DNA of 64,000 bases, taken from the NCBI GenBank assembly GCA_023398955.1, contig JAEWRL010000026.1, positions 30,517 through 94,516 of the forward strand, written 5' to 3'. Shown in pieces: positions 26,401-33,467 of the stretch; positions within the stretch are counted from its first letter, which is position 1, and the number at the start of each line of letters is the position of its first letter. Origin of the DNA: Pseudomonadota bacterium. Its GTDB lineage: Bacteria; Myxococcota_A; Polyangia; Polyangiales; Polyangiaceae. The notes below the pieces were generated by a model. The model saw nothing but the letters and a program-made list of their open reading frames with translations. It searched no databases and had not been told where the DNA came from. The position numbers were made by a program, and so were the translations under genes.

Positions 26401-29095
26401 CGTCCGTTCCATTCCCATCGTCGCATTCCTCCGTGCCGCCGACGACGCGATTGCCACAAGTGTCGCAGTTGGAACGGCCGCCAGCGGGAGTCGCGCAGCT
26501 CCAGCCCGGATCGATGACACAGGAGGTGCAGCCGTCAGCGTCCCGGAAATTGCCATCGTCGCAGGCCTCACCTGCATCGAGCACGCCGTTCCCGCACTGG
26601 GAGCACTCCTGCCCCAATGGGCATATCCAACCCGCTTCAATCTGCTTACAATCCGAGCGGCATCCGTCGCCGTCTTGATTGTTGTCGTCGTCGCATACCT
26701 CGTGGTCGTCGACAACGCCGTCTCCGCACAGTTCGCAGGGCTCGCCCGCGACTGGACAGGACCACCAGCTCTGCACCGTCGCGCAGTCGTCCGCGCACCC
26801 GATTCCGTCGGCCAGCGCACCCTCGTCGCAGGCTTCACCGGGCTCCCGAAGCCCATTGCCGCACAGGCGACATGGTCCGCCTGCTTCGGGGCAGTTCCAC
26901 CCGCTCGCCGCCAGACAAGCGGCACAGCCATCACTGGACACAGTGTTGCCGTCGTCGCAGGTCTCCGTCCCACGCACGACCCGGTTTCCGCAGCGATCAC
27001 AGGTGGATCGGGTCGTGCCGGTCGAGACGAAGCAGTTCCAGCCAGCGTCGACCACGCAATGGGTGCACCCGTCGCCGTCGATGCGGTTCGCGTCGTCGCA
27101 GGCCTCTCCCTGGTCGACGATGCCATTGCCGCACTGCGAGCAGTCCTGGCCGGCTTCGCAGAGCCACCCCGGCTCCATCATCTTGCAGTCGGCGCGGCAG
27201 CCGTCGCCGTCGCGCGGCGCACAGGTCGCGTCACCGACACCGAGGCATTCGGCGTCGCTGCTGCAGTCGCTGCCGTCTTCACACTGAGCGCCGTCGTCGC
27301 ACGCCTCCAGGCTGTCTACGATGCCATCCCCGCAGCGTTCGCAAGGCGCGCCTGGTGCGCCGCAGCTCCAGTAGGCTTCGACGGAGTAGCAGTCAGCGCT
27401 GCACCCGTCTCCGTCCGCGGTGTTCCCGTCGTCACAGGACTCGAGCCCCTCGAGCAGCCCGTTGCCACAGTCGTTGCAAGTAACACCTCCTGGGTCCGGA
27501 CAGGAGTAGGTCCCTTCGAGACGGCATGTCCCGCTACACCCATCTCCGCTCAATAGGTTGCCGTCGTCGCACTCCTCGGTGAGCCTCTTGCGTCCATTGC
27601 CGCAGCGGCCGCAGGTAGTGCGCAGCGTGCCAGGAAGTGGTTCGCATTCCCAGCCATCTTCCACCTGGCAGGTGGCCGAGCAACCGTCCCCGGGCTGCGT
27701 ATTGGCGTCATCACAGCCCTCGCTGCTCGATTCGAAGATCCCGTTGCCACAGCGATAACAGCCGCTGCCGTCCTCGGGGCACGTCCAGCCGTACTCTGTC
27801 TGGCAGCTGGCGCTGCAACCATCGAGGTCCCAGCGATTCCCGTCGTCGCAGAGTTCTCCCGCCTCGATGTCCAGGTTCCCGTCACCACAGAAGACGCAAG
27901 GTTCTCCCAGTGCTGGACAGGTGGCGCCCAGCTCCACCTGACAAGTAGAGTCGCAGCCGTCTCCGTCGATATCGTTCGCATCGTCGCATTGTTCCGCGAG
28001 CACGGCTCCCCCTTCGAGCGCTCCGTTGCCGCAGGCCAGGCATGGCTCACCGGGGACGGGGCAGAGCCAGAGTGCGCTGGCTTCAAGGGTACATTGCGAG
28101 CTGCAGCCATCGCCAGAGACCGTGTTGCCGTCGTCGCACTCCTCGTGAATACCGTCGAAGGCGCCCTCTTGAATGCCGTTGCCGCACTCGTAACAGGGGT
28201 GGCCGGGGACGACGCACAAGTATCCCGGGGCTACTTCCTTACAGTCGGCGCTGCAGCCGTCGCCGTCTGCCGTATTGCCGTCGTCGCAGATCTCGCTCTC
28301 TTCTCGCCGGCCATTGCCGCACGACTGGCATTCGCCTCCCTCGTCTGGACAGGTGTAGCCCGTTTCCACGGCGGCGCAGTTGAAGCGGCACCCGTCCAAG
28401 GAAATGCGATTCCCGTCATCGCACGCCTCGTGGGGATCACGAACGCCGTCGCCGCAGGCTTCGCAAGGAAGGCCCTCCTCCGGGCAGGAATGCCCAGCTT
28501 CCACCGTAGAGCAGTCCGCCGCACACCCGTCTCCATCCTCCGTGTTGCCATCGTCGCAGACCTCGGAGCCCTCGATGACCGAGTCACCACAGTAGGTACA
28601 AGCTTCCCCAGGCAGGTCGCAGGCGAAGCCCTCTTCAAGCGTACAGCTGCTCGAGCACCCGTCTCCATCCTCCGTGTTGCTGTCGTCGCACTCCTCGGTG
28701 CTCTCTGCGACGCCATTGCCGCACTCCTCGCACGGGCTGCCCGCCACGACGCACGAGAACCCCGCTTCAACGGTGCAGCTCGCGCTGCAACCATCGCCTG
28801 GACTCGTGTTGCCATCGTCACAGTCCTCTCCGTCGTCGAGAACGCCATCACCGCATCCCTGTACGACGGTGCCCTCGGCCCCTCCTGCACCCGTCCCGAC
28901 CCTGCCTCCGTCGCCGAAGTCGATCCCGCTCCCCGACCCGCTTCGTGGCACCTCGACGATGGGACTCTCCCCGGCTGACCCGCCATTCGTACCTTCGGCG
29001 CTCCAGTAGACGGTCGGATTCTTCCCACAGCTCCAGGACAGGAATCCGAGTGAGAGGACGAGGAGCATGATACTTCGCATGGCCGTTCTCTGCAT
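20459..29095 (-). CDS. Giant DUF4215-repeat lipoprotein with propeller/Ig-like insert
   Basis: About 2,878 residues. A signal peptide ends in the lipobox-like 'FLSWSCGKN'. About 31 DUF4215 (myxobacterial Cys-rich) units of the form 'CGNG..E.GEECDDGNTxxGDGC' follow; then an insert of about 440 residues poor in Cys; then about 27 more units to the C-terminus. The insert looks like a propeller ('GITYDPVSETWYFLD'-like strands, 'IAIGDDGRLYVAVNQ') followed by a cadherin/Ig-like domain with 'AIDVLDNDTRSQ' and 'TFTYTVALGG'. The Asp-rich loops suggest metal binding and the many Cys suggest disulfides; a fibrous surface protein is the best guess. ATG 29095 is chosen over the longer frame because the signal peptide starts there and GGAGAG lies upstream. 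Its antisense frames are long and open because of the repeats. Confidence 0.85.
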   Translation of the reverse strand: MQRTAMRSIMLLVLSLGFLSWSCGKNPTVYWSAEGTNGGSAGESPIVEVPRSGSGSGIDFGDGGRVGTGAGGAEGTVVQGCGDGVLDDGEDCDDGNTSPGDGCSASCTVEAGFSCVVAGSPCEECGNGVAESTEECDDSNTEDGDGCSSSCTLEEGFACDLPGEACTYCGDSVIEGSEVCDDGNTEDGDGCAADCSTVEAGHSCPEEGLPCEACGDGVRDPHEACDDGNRISLDGCRFNCAAVETGYTCPDEGGECQSCGNGRREESEICDDGNTADGDGCSADCKEVAPGYLCVVPGHPCYECGNGIQEGAFDGIHEECDDGNTVSGDGCSSQCTLEASALWLCPVPGEPCLACGNGALEGGAVLAEQCDDANDIDGDGCDSTCQVELGATCPALGEPCVFCGDGNLDIEAGELCDDGNRWDLDGCSASCQTEYGWTCPEDGSGCYRCGNGIFESSSEGCDDANTQPGDGCSATCQVEDGWECEPLPGTLRTTCGRCGNGRKRLTEECDDGNLLSGDGCSGTCRLEGTYSCPDPGGVTCNDCGNGLLEGLESCDDGNTADGDGCSADCYSVEAYWSCGAPGAPCERCGDGIVDSLEACDDGAQCEDGSDCSSDAECLGVGDATCAPRDGDGCRADCKMMEPGWLCEAGQDCSQCGNGIVDQGEACDDANRIDGDGCTHCVVDAGWNCFVSTGTTRSTCDRCGNRVVRGTETCDDGNTVSSDGCAACLAASGWNCPEAGGPCRLCGNGLREPGEACDEGALADGIGCADDCATVQSWWSCPVAGEPCELCGDGVVDDHEVCDDDNNQDGDGCRSDCKQIEAGWICPLGQECSQCGNGVLDAGEACDDGNFRDADGCTSCVIDPGWSCATPAGGRSNCDTCGNRVVGGTEECDDGNGTDGDGCTACAIDPNWSCAPQGGPCYHCGDGLIEPGEACDEGSFADGTGCVNGCSAVDTVNGWTCPVPGQACEQCGDGTVDTHETCDDGNNLSGDGCSANCRRIEDGWLCPEGTACMQCGDGVLEVAAGEECDDGNNIDGDGCSSCVVDSGWTCAPVIGPDTSTCDRCGNRIVGALESCDDGNTVDGDGCTSCVKDSGWDCKAGGGPCYHCGDGVIEPGEACDEGASRDDIGCIATCATVDATNGWSCPRANEPCELCGDGQVDPFETCDDGNRSSGDGCSSNCKQVEPGWICTSVGTASSCTRCGNGMLDDGEACDDGNSSDGDGCGATCEQEPGFYNCATPGLPCERCGNAVVEAHETCDDGKRCEDGASCSSNAECAGIGSELCEPRDLDGCDTSCTLELGWSCPIAGLPCNLCGNGSIEGIEQCDDGNATAGDGCGTKCRLEPGWTCEGTVCSAIRCGDGYVAGSEECDDGNSSGADGCSVRCKIESGFVCPSGGGTCQPSVCGDSIQSDDEQCDDGNLIAGDGCDELCYLETTCGDGTVGRNGTSGTVEQCDDGLHCPNGDSCIDAADCVGTGGDELCLPRSGDGCSSTCNWESGWACAGDAPDYTCSQPGQICGDGVRTNTEACDDGSYCTAAATTRCSVEADCPSGDTCRSIGIAGDGCSATCTVESFYECSGEPGAQSQCAPLFQWVMVRPFSVSSIDPVGIHYDPAMRSFVGYKSQTSQNILELCLDGTLLNHPVNQDGEICLPNSACLGYSAASWPLDGIRQYPTTYGSLTGATYDPVSETWYFLDASNLIRVGSLPMVGELQNVLATAAVAGNIASAQGIAIGDDGRLYVAVNQTGGGFVGIRAFDRVTPDSGIGFNLATITGTWTMAGSEKLNGVVRLAGFNAVAIINDVASGSLSDGRSDLRAYDITSSDTAFGESGIPGTLFVSTDIYGVSLVDTATGPTLASAYGIPNLPLDNVGDGMEATTDGSGFIVCVETNSEACYLFAQVCDDDSDCISGATCQTDALVPYCAAPGKARDDFSSTSLGLPVAIDVLDNDTRSQATCRDATFDVTGVSDTVYGGTATISSDSLACDGPVPCVVYEPPADGTCNILDTFTYTVALGGDETDTALVSVTVSCACGNGEIDEGEECDPADPDGVSNCSSTCSILAICGNGLIEGDEACDDAGTVSGDGCSWDCQVEGCGNGTLDAGEQCDDGNVVPGDGCRADCQSEECGDGTLDANEDCDDGNTAAGDGCSATCRAEPVCGDTVQEGTEQCDDGNWIDGDGCNGCMLPYCGNGIPEGTEECDDGNVSSGDGCSWNCQTEACGNGRLEIGEECDDGNTLDGDGCYANCTLAGCGNGVLEAGEECDDGNSVDTDGCSNSCLAASNCGNGTLESGEQCDDGNAINGDGCNDCILPYCGNGVTDPTEGCDDGNAVSGDGCSWNCQLEGCGNGRIDGTEGCDDGNTSPGDGCSSSCQLEVCGNGTLDPEEECDDGNLLDGDGCDRFCLTTAACGNGTVEGAEECDDGNLTNSDACKNDCTRPYCGDGVVSGGEQCDDDNNTSGDGCTWNCLVEQCGNGVLEVGEACDDGNTADSDGCSAACTLEGCGNGIVNVGEACDPAAPGAPSGCRDDCSLATCGDGILDPNEGCDDGNLVSGDGCSASCTTEGLCGDGNVDPGESCDDGNLVSGDGCSHTCATEGCPNGFVELGEQCDDGNQVDTDGCRNNCTIPRCGDQITDSTRGEQCDDGNRISGDGCSSFCLAEAVCGNGKVDAGEQCDDGNTSSGDGCSATCLFEGCGNGTVEAGEACDPAATSAPAGCRSDCTLAACGDGVFDTGEECDDGNATSGDGCSATCELETICGNGKKESTEQCDDGNTASGDGCSSLCRWEYCGNGAVDVDGSGTPTEQCDDGNNASGDGCSSICTVEPVCGDGTRESPEQCDDGNRTSGDGCSKDCRTEAYCGDGKVDPGEECDPGAPSSAGTCTSNCTIRTVT
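25500..27150 (-). repeat. Three tandem copies of a roughly 540-bp higher-order repeat
   Basis: Inside the giant gene, a block of four DUF4215 units recurs three times with a period near 540 bp (about 180 residues). Block starts are near 27145, 26605 and 26065 (minus-strand order). Each block has the same unit order: 'CSQCGNG...EACDDGN', 'CDRCGNRVVG', 'CYHCGDGLIEPGEACDEG' with a shortened 'GTGC' loop, and 'CELCGDGxVDxxETCDDGN'. This indicates segmental duplication of four-unit blocks. Boundaries are approximate. Confidence 0.7.
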
Positions 29096-29300
29096 GACAG
29101 GGACTCTCTCCGTGGGGGACAGACTAGGAGGGCCCGACCCCGACCCTGGGGGAACGACGCCGCGCAGCAATAGTTAATGAGCGGTGAGCTCCAACGGCTG
29201 CCGTGTGCGCGAGGCGAGCGGCGGAGGTGCCACAGGCGAGGACAGGCAGCACCGACAAACGATCGGGATTTGGTGCGGCGTGTGCTGTATTGCTGTGTCC

Positions 29301-29888
29301 GTGAGCAGTGATCGCCCCGATTCCTCCTACACCTGCGGACACTGCCCGGCCTGTTGCCGCGGCGTGCGCGTGCCACTGACTCACCACGACTTGAGGCGAT
29401 TGCAGAACTCACAGGAAGGAGCGCCATCCAGCTCGGGCTTGAATGGGCTCGTCGAGTGGCTCTTGCCGGAGGAGATCGACATGAGCGGTGAACCCGAGAG
29501 CTTCGTCGAGACATCTCGCGGTCGGCGGCTGTTGGTCCTTCGCCACTCGGGCGCGGGTTGCGTGCTCCTCACGGACGGGGGACGCTGTTCGGCTCATGCT
29601 CACAGGCCCGCGGCGTGTGCCGCCTACCCCTTCACGTTGACGGGTTCGTCTCTTACGCGCTTGCCGGATGCACCTTGCGCCGTTCCCTGGCCGACGGACG
29701 AGAAGCCCTGGCGAGCGGTAGCCGCTCGTGTCGAACTCGAGCTGCGCGAGTACCTCCTTGTCGTGGCGCGATGGAACCGTCGCCAACGCCAACGGCGTGT
29801 CCTGAGAAAACCGCGCGAATCAGCGGAGCGATTCCTCGAGATCGCGTTGCGTCCGTCCCTTGGCGACGAGGAGCGAGCTGGTCGCTAG
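29301..29888 (+). CDS. YkgJ-family cysteine-cluster protein
   Basis: About 195 residues. The N-terminal cluster 'YTCGHCPACCRGVRVPL' (C-x2-C-x2-CC) and later 'GGRCSAHAHRPAACAAYPF' are the paired motifs of the YkgJ/UPF0153 family, which probably bind zinc or an Fe-S cluster; the family's function is not settled. The start is uncertain: GTG 29301 places the cluster at residues 12-19 as in typical members, whereas GTG 29184 would add 39 unusual Cys-containing residues. No strong ribosome binding site is present. Its TAG stop shares the CTAG at 29885-29888 with the stop of the convergent FHA gene. Confidence 0.8.
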   Translation: MSSDRPDSSYTCGHCPACCRGVRVPLTHHDLRRLQNSQEGAPSSSGLNGLVEWLLPEEIDMSGEPESFVETSRGRRLLVLRHSGAGCVLLTDGGRCSAHAHRPAACAAYPFTLTGSSLTRLPDAPCAVPWPTDEKPWRAVAARVELELREYLLVVARWNRRQRQRRVLRKPRESAERFLEIALRPSLGDEERAGR

Positions 29889-31255
29889 CTCGCGTCCGGG
29901 ATCTCCACGACAAGGCGCGTGCGACCGACAAGCAGCTCGTCGCCCCGTGCCAACTCTTGCTCACCGCGGATGCGCACGAAAACCCCAGTGCGGGAACCAA
30001 TGTCCGTCAGCACCACCGTGCCGGCCTGCTCCTCGATGAGGCAGTGTTGTTCGTGCACGAGAGGGTCATCCGGGAAAAGCAGATCGCCAATCGCAGACCC
30101 GATCTGCAGGGTGTTGCCACGCGCAACGACGCACGCCCCGGGCGCTCCCCTTTCCAGAATCTGGACGACGCGGAAGGCCGAGGGCCACTTCGGGGACGAG
30201 TAGAAGTAGGTAGGATCCGGATCTGGGCCATCGTCAGGCACGGGGTTTCCATCGACTCGGAGCAGCTGATCGCCCACAACGAACTCGTCGCCGAAAGCGA
30301 GCTCCACCGCAGTACGAATACGGAGGAATACGCCGTTGCCGCGATCGAGGTCTTCGAGCCACAGGCGGCCGTTCTTGAAGGCGAGCTTTGCCTCCTGCGG
30401 ATGACAGAAGGATTCCCCCGGCAGCGTAATGGAGCCGGCTGTTCCGATGATCGCTTCTCCACCGCTGGGATCATAGCGCTCGGGGCCACCTGCCAGGCTG
30501 CGGAGCACGATGAGGCTGAAGAAATGCTCCTCGGCAGAGGAGGGGCGGACCGAGGGCGGGGGGGCCGTCTCTTCCGTGGGCTGGCGCGCCTCTGCCCGCT
30601 GTTGTTTCTGGCGTGCCAGCTTCTGCATGTCCACCGCGGGCGGATGCTGCAGCACTTCGAGGCCGCCCACCTGCTTGCCGGCGAGGATCGCGTCGAAGCG
30701 CCCCTCGCGGAGCATCAACACCATCTCGAGGTGCTGGCTCTTCATGAGAGCTTTGACGTACTCTGCGACGTCATCCCGGCTCACATGCTCCTCGTAGAAG
30801 CGCTTGTGGCTCTTGATGACGCGGCCGCCGTCAGCGAACAGGTGCGTGACGATGTGAGGTTGATCGAGCCCAGAGTCCTCTGTTTGGACGTGAAAGGTGC
30901 GGTCCGCGAAACGGATGTTGTTGTTGAACCCCATCTGCGCGCGCCGAAAGCTCGGGCGGCGCATCTCCGCTTCGAGGCGGTTGAGGTCCGCGGGACCGAA
31001 GCGAGCCACCGCCTCGTCGAGCACCGCATGATCGCCTTCGACTCCTTCCATGCGTTCGAATGCCGCCTGCGCGACCGCCGCGCTCGGATCGATCCGCAGG
31101 GCTTCGGCCAAGAGCTGCTGTCCCTCGCTGTCATTCGGGCCAGCAGCCGCCCAGACGCTCAGGAGGGCGACCGCGTCGTCGGGCTTGCCCTTTCCTACGA
31201 GCCACTGAGCAACCTGCGCAGCAGCAGTGCGAGCCTTTGACACGCTCTCCGACAT
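29885..31255 (-). CDS. Protein with two FHA domains
   Basis: About 456 residues. A helical TPR-like start ('GKPDDAVALLSVWAAAGPND') is followed by a domain around residues 95-200 ('FNNNIRFADRTFHVQTEDS', 'VITSHKRFYEEH'-like) that is often found upstream of FHA domains in myxobacteria. Then come two forkhead-associated domains: 'LPGESFCHPQEAKLAFKNG' with 'DLDRGNGVFLRI', and 'FPDDPLVHEQHCLIEE' with 'DIGSRTGVFVRI'. FHA domains bind phosphothreonine peptides, so this is probably an adaptor for Ser/Thr kinase signalling, common in myxobacteria. Both lack the most canonical 'GR...S..H' Arg/Ser set, so phosphopeptide binding is not certain. ATG 31255 is preferred to the longer frame. No kinase gene is adjacent. 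Confidence 0.8.
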   Translation of the reverse strand: MSESVSKARTAAAQVAQWLVGKGKPDDAVALLSVWAAAGPNDSEGQQLLAEALRIDPSAAVAQAAFERMEGVEGDHAVLDEAVARFGPADLNRLEAEMRRPSFRRAQMGFNNNIRFADRTFHVQTEDSGLDQPHIVTHLFADGGRVIKSHKRFYEEHVSRDDVAEYVKALMKSQHLEMVLMLREGRFDAILAGKQVGGLEVLQHPPAVDMQKLARQKQQRAEARQPTEETAPPPSVRPSSAEEHFFSLIVLRSLAGGPERYDPSGGEAIIGTAGSITLPGESFCHPQEAKLAFKNGRLWLEDLDRGNGVFLRIRTAVELAFGDEFVVGDQLLRVDGNPVPDDGPDPDPTYFYSSPKWPSAFRVVQILERGAPGACVVARGNTLQIGSAIGDLLFPDDPLVHEQHCLIEEQAGTVVLTDIGSRTGVFVRIRGEQELARGDELLVGRTRLVVEIPDAS

Positions 31256-31472
31256 TGCCCCAATGATTGATTGGTGCGCGAGCTTGGCGCAAGAGCCAAG
31301 CCGCGGTCCCGGGGATTTCCAAGCGGCCACGCCCCTGACGGTGGGCGCGCAGATGTTGCGGGATAGGGCGGGCCCACGGTGAGCTGAGAGGTCAGCACGG
31401 AGAGGCGCGAGGCCTGTGTGCGACGGCCGTCGGGTCGGTTCCTGGAGACCACGGGCGCTCCCTGCCGCTGGC

Positions 31473-33467
31473 TCAGCTCTGTGTGTAACTCGTATTCTCG
31501 AGGAGGATCACGTTTGTGCGGGAGCGGCTTTCCCCCGCGTTCGTAACGTACACAGCGGGTCTGTCGACGATGGGACAGACCTTCTCACAGGCCCCGCAAC
31601 CCACGCACAACGACGGATCCACATGGGGCTGCTGGACCTTCACCTTGAGCATGTCGGCGTGTTCCCCTGATTCCTTGTACTTGTCGTCGCGCTTAGGTAC
31701 CTCGGTCTCTTCGGCCCAGATAGCCTTCGGTGAGGTCGGGCAGAATTCTTCGCATACGATGCATGGGGTCGCCATGGCCCAGGGGAGACACCGCCCGCGG
31801 TCGTACATGGCTGTGCCTATGCGAATGGGCTCCTGCTCGATGCCCATCTTCGCCTTCTCGTCGATCTTCTGAATCGCGCCCGTCGGGCAGACGTCGCCGC
31901 AGAGGACGCAGGAGAACTCGCAGTAGCCAATGCGAGGGATGAGGATTGGCGTCCAGAGTCCCTCGAGACCTGCCTCGAAGAAGGCAGGGTGAAGAGCGTT
32001 GTTCGGACACACCTTCATGCATTCTGCGCAGCGGATGCAGCGCTCCAGGAACTCGCGCTCCTCGACCGACCCCGGGGGACGAATGACCTTTTCGCTATAC
32101 GCTTTGTCCGGCCAGTTCGCGATACGGAGGGCAGGAATGGCCGCTGCCCCCGCGGCGCTCGATGCGAGCACCGTGCGTCGAGACAGGTCCGGCCTTGTGA
32201 TCGTGCTGCGGCGGTTTGGGAGAAACCGGAACTTGATGACGTCCTCGGGGCACGCGCTCTCACAGTTGAGGCACATGTGGCACTCATCCTGCCGGTGCTT
32301 GACGCCACCTTGCGGGCTATCCGCTCCCTGGCAGTGAACCAGGCACAGGTTGCAGTCCGTACACTTGGAGTGGTCCTTCTCCATGCCGACGAGCGCGTAG
32401 CGTGAGGTCACTCCCAGAAAGGCGCCTAGCGGGCAGAGGGCCCTGCACCAGAAGCGTGGCACGATGCGATTCATGAAGAGGATCGCAACCAGGAGGAACA
32501 CGATGAACCATGTCTGGTTGAAGTACGCTTGATCCGAGGTCCATACAGAGCGCGCCAGCAGATCCTGCAGTGAATCGCTCGTGTTCTGCAGGGGACGCCA
32601 ATTCGTCTCCGCCAGCGCGGTTCCCCCTCGAACCCCGAGGTACTGCAGGGCTGGGAGTACGCCAAGCCCGATGGCGCGCACCGCGACGCAGATCGGATCG
32701 AGCAAGCCGCCGACCACGCTGCCCATCAGGGCTGCGCCCAGGAAGCCGAACATCAGGTAGTACTTGCCTGCTTGCCACCACTTGGTGCGGTTGGAATCCA
32801 CTCGACGGGATCCCCTCAAGTAGCGGCTCGGAAAGACCCACCCGAAGAAGTGGTGGAGCGTCCCGAACGGGCAAATCCAGCCGCAGAACACGCGCCCGAA
32901 GACAAGCGTGAGCAGGAGCACGACCAAGGCGAGAGCCATGCCTCGGTAGACCGTATGGGTGCTCAGCAGGTTGATGGCCGCGATGAAGGGGTCAGCGAGC
33001 AGGAAACCCTCGACCGGCAGCGGAAGCCGGACCGGCTCGGCCGACGTGGCGCTGAACGTGCCGCGAAATGCCGTCTGGGTGAGGAAGTAAAGGAACAGGA
33101 ATAGGAAGCTTGCCTGCGCAACGCGCCGGACCCACACAAGCGTTCGAATTGCCGGGCGCGCGGGGATGCCGGACCCTGGCCGCTGCCTCCGCTTGAAGCT
33201 GAAACGCGCTGCCTTCGCCTTGAGCGGCGGGGGGCTCTTGGTCGCCCCTGGCGCGGTCATGCTGGCGGCGCCCGCCTTCGGCTCGGAGCAGCCGCAACTG
33301 GAACCGCATGCTTTTTCGGCCACATGGCTCGCCGCGGGATGGGCTGCAGCCGTCGGCAGCACCCCCGGGGTGTCCAAGGGTGGAACGGGCCCAGACCCGC
33401 GAAGCCAGGGTATGGGCGCCGGCAGGGCAGCAGTTGGCTCACTGTGCGGCGTAGCGGCCACGATCAC
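31473..33467 (-). CDS. NapH/NapG-like fused membrane polyferredoxin
   Basis: 664 residues. After a Cys-containing leader ('CGSSCGCSEPKAG') comes a membrane domain of about five helices with the NapH/NosR motifs 'FCGWICPFGTLHHFFGW' and 'CRALCPLGAFLG', then the cluster motifs 'CTDCNLCLVHC' and 'CHMCLNCESACP'. Around residue 425 a twin-arginine-like segment follows ('DLSRRTVLASSAAGAAAIPAL'-like), then a NapG-like ferredoxin part with 'CIRCAECMKVCPNN', 'CEFSCVLCGDVCPTGAI', 'CIVCEEFCPTS' and 'CVGCGACEKVCP'. In known systems these halves are separate proteins that pass quinol electrons to periplasmic reductases. The GTG start overlaps the TGA of the upstream DUF362 gene, so the two are translationally coupled. 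The terminal electron acceptor is unknown. Confidence 0.85.
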   Translation of the reverse strand: MIVAATPHSEPTAALPAPIPWLRGSGPVPPLDTPGVLPTAAAHPAASHVAEKACGSSCGCSEPKAGAASMTAPGATKSPPPLKAKAARFSFKRRQRPGSGIPARPAIRTLVWVRRVAQASFLFLFLYFLTQTAFRGTFSATSAEPVRLPLPVEGFLLADPFIAAINLLSTHTVYRGMALALVVLLLTLVFGRVFCGWICPFGTLHHFFGWVFPSRYLRGSRRVDSNRTKWWQAGKYYLMFGFLGAALMGSVVGGLLDPICVAVRAIGLGVLPALQYLGVRGGTALAETNWRPLQNTSDSLQDLLARSVWTSDQAYFNQTWFIVFLLVAILFMNRIVPRFWCRALCPLGAFLGVTSRYALVGMEKDHSKCTDCNLCLVHCQGADSPQGGVKHRQDECHMCLNCESACPEDVIKFRFLPNRRSTITRPDLSRRTVLASSAAGAAAIPALRIANWPDKAYSEKVIRPPGSVEEREFLERCIRCAECMKVCPNNALHPAFFEAGLEGLWTPILIPRIGYCEFSCVLCGDVCPTGAIQKIDEKAKMGIEQEPIRIGTAMYDRGRCLPWAMATPCIVCEEFCPTSPKAIWAEETEVPKRDDKYKESGEHADMLKVKVQQPHVDPSLCVGCGACEKVCPIVDRPAVYVTNAGESRSRTNVILLENTSYTQS

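Noticed and set aside
20475..28978. Long plus-strand open frames, Ser/Pro/His-rich ('PSSHCS') or Ala/Val-rich, across the giant gene
   Set aside because: They are antisense to the DUF4215 repeats and repeat only because the real gene does. They have no signal peptide, no ribosome binding site and no family pattern.
20500..29000. Regularly spaced similar sequences that could suggest a CRISPR array
   Set aside because: The spacing is about 100-150 bp, the repeats are degenerate and each lies in frame within one coding sequence; there are no constant 25-40 bp repeats with unique spacers and no cas genes.
29558..31240. Plus-strand 560-codon frame
   Set aside because: Antisense to the FHA gene and continuous only because of high GC at third positions; it shows no domains.
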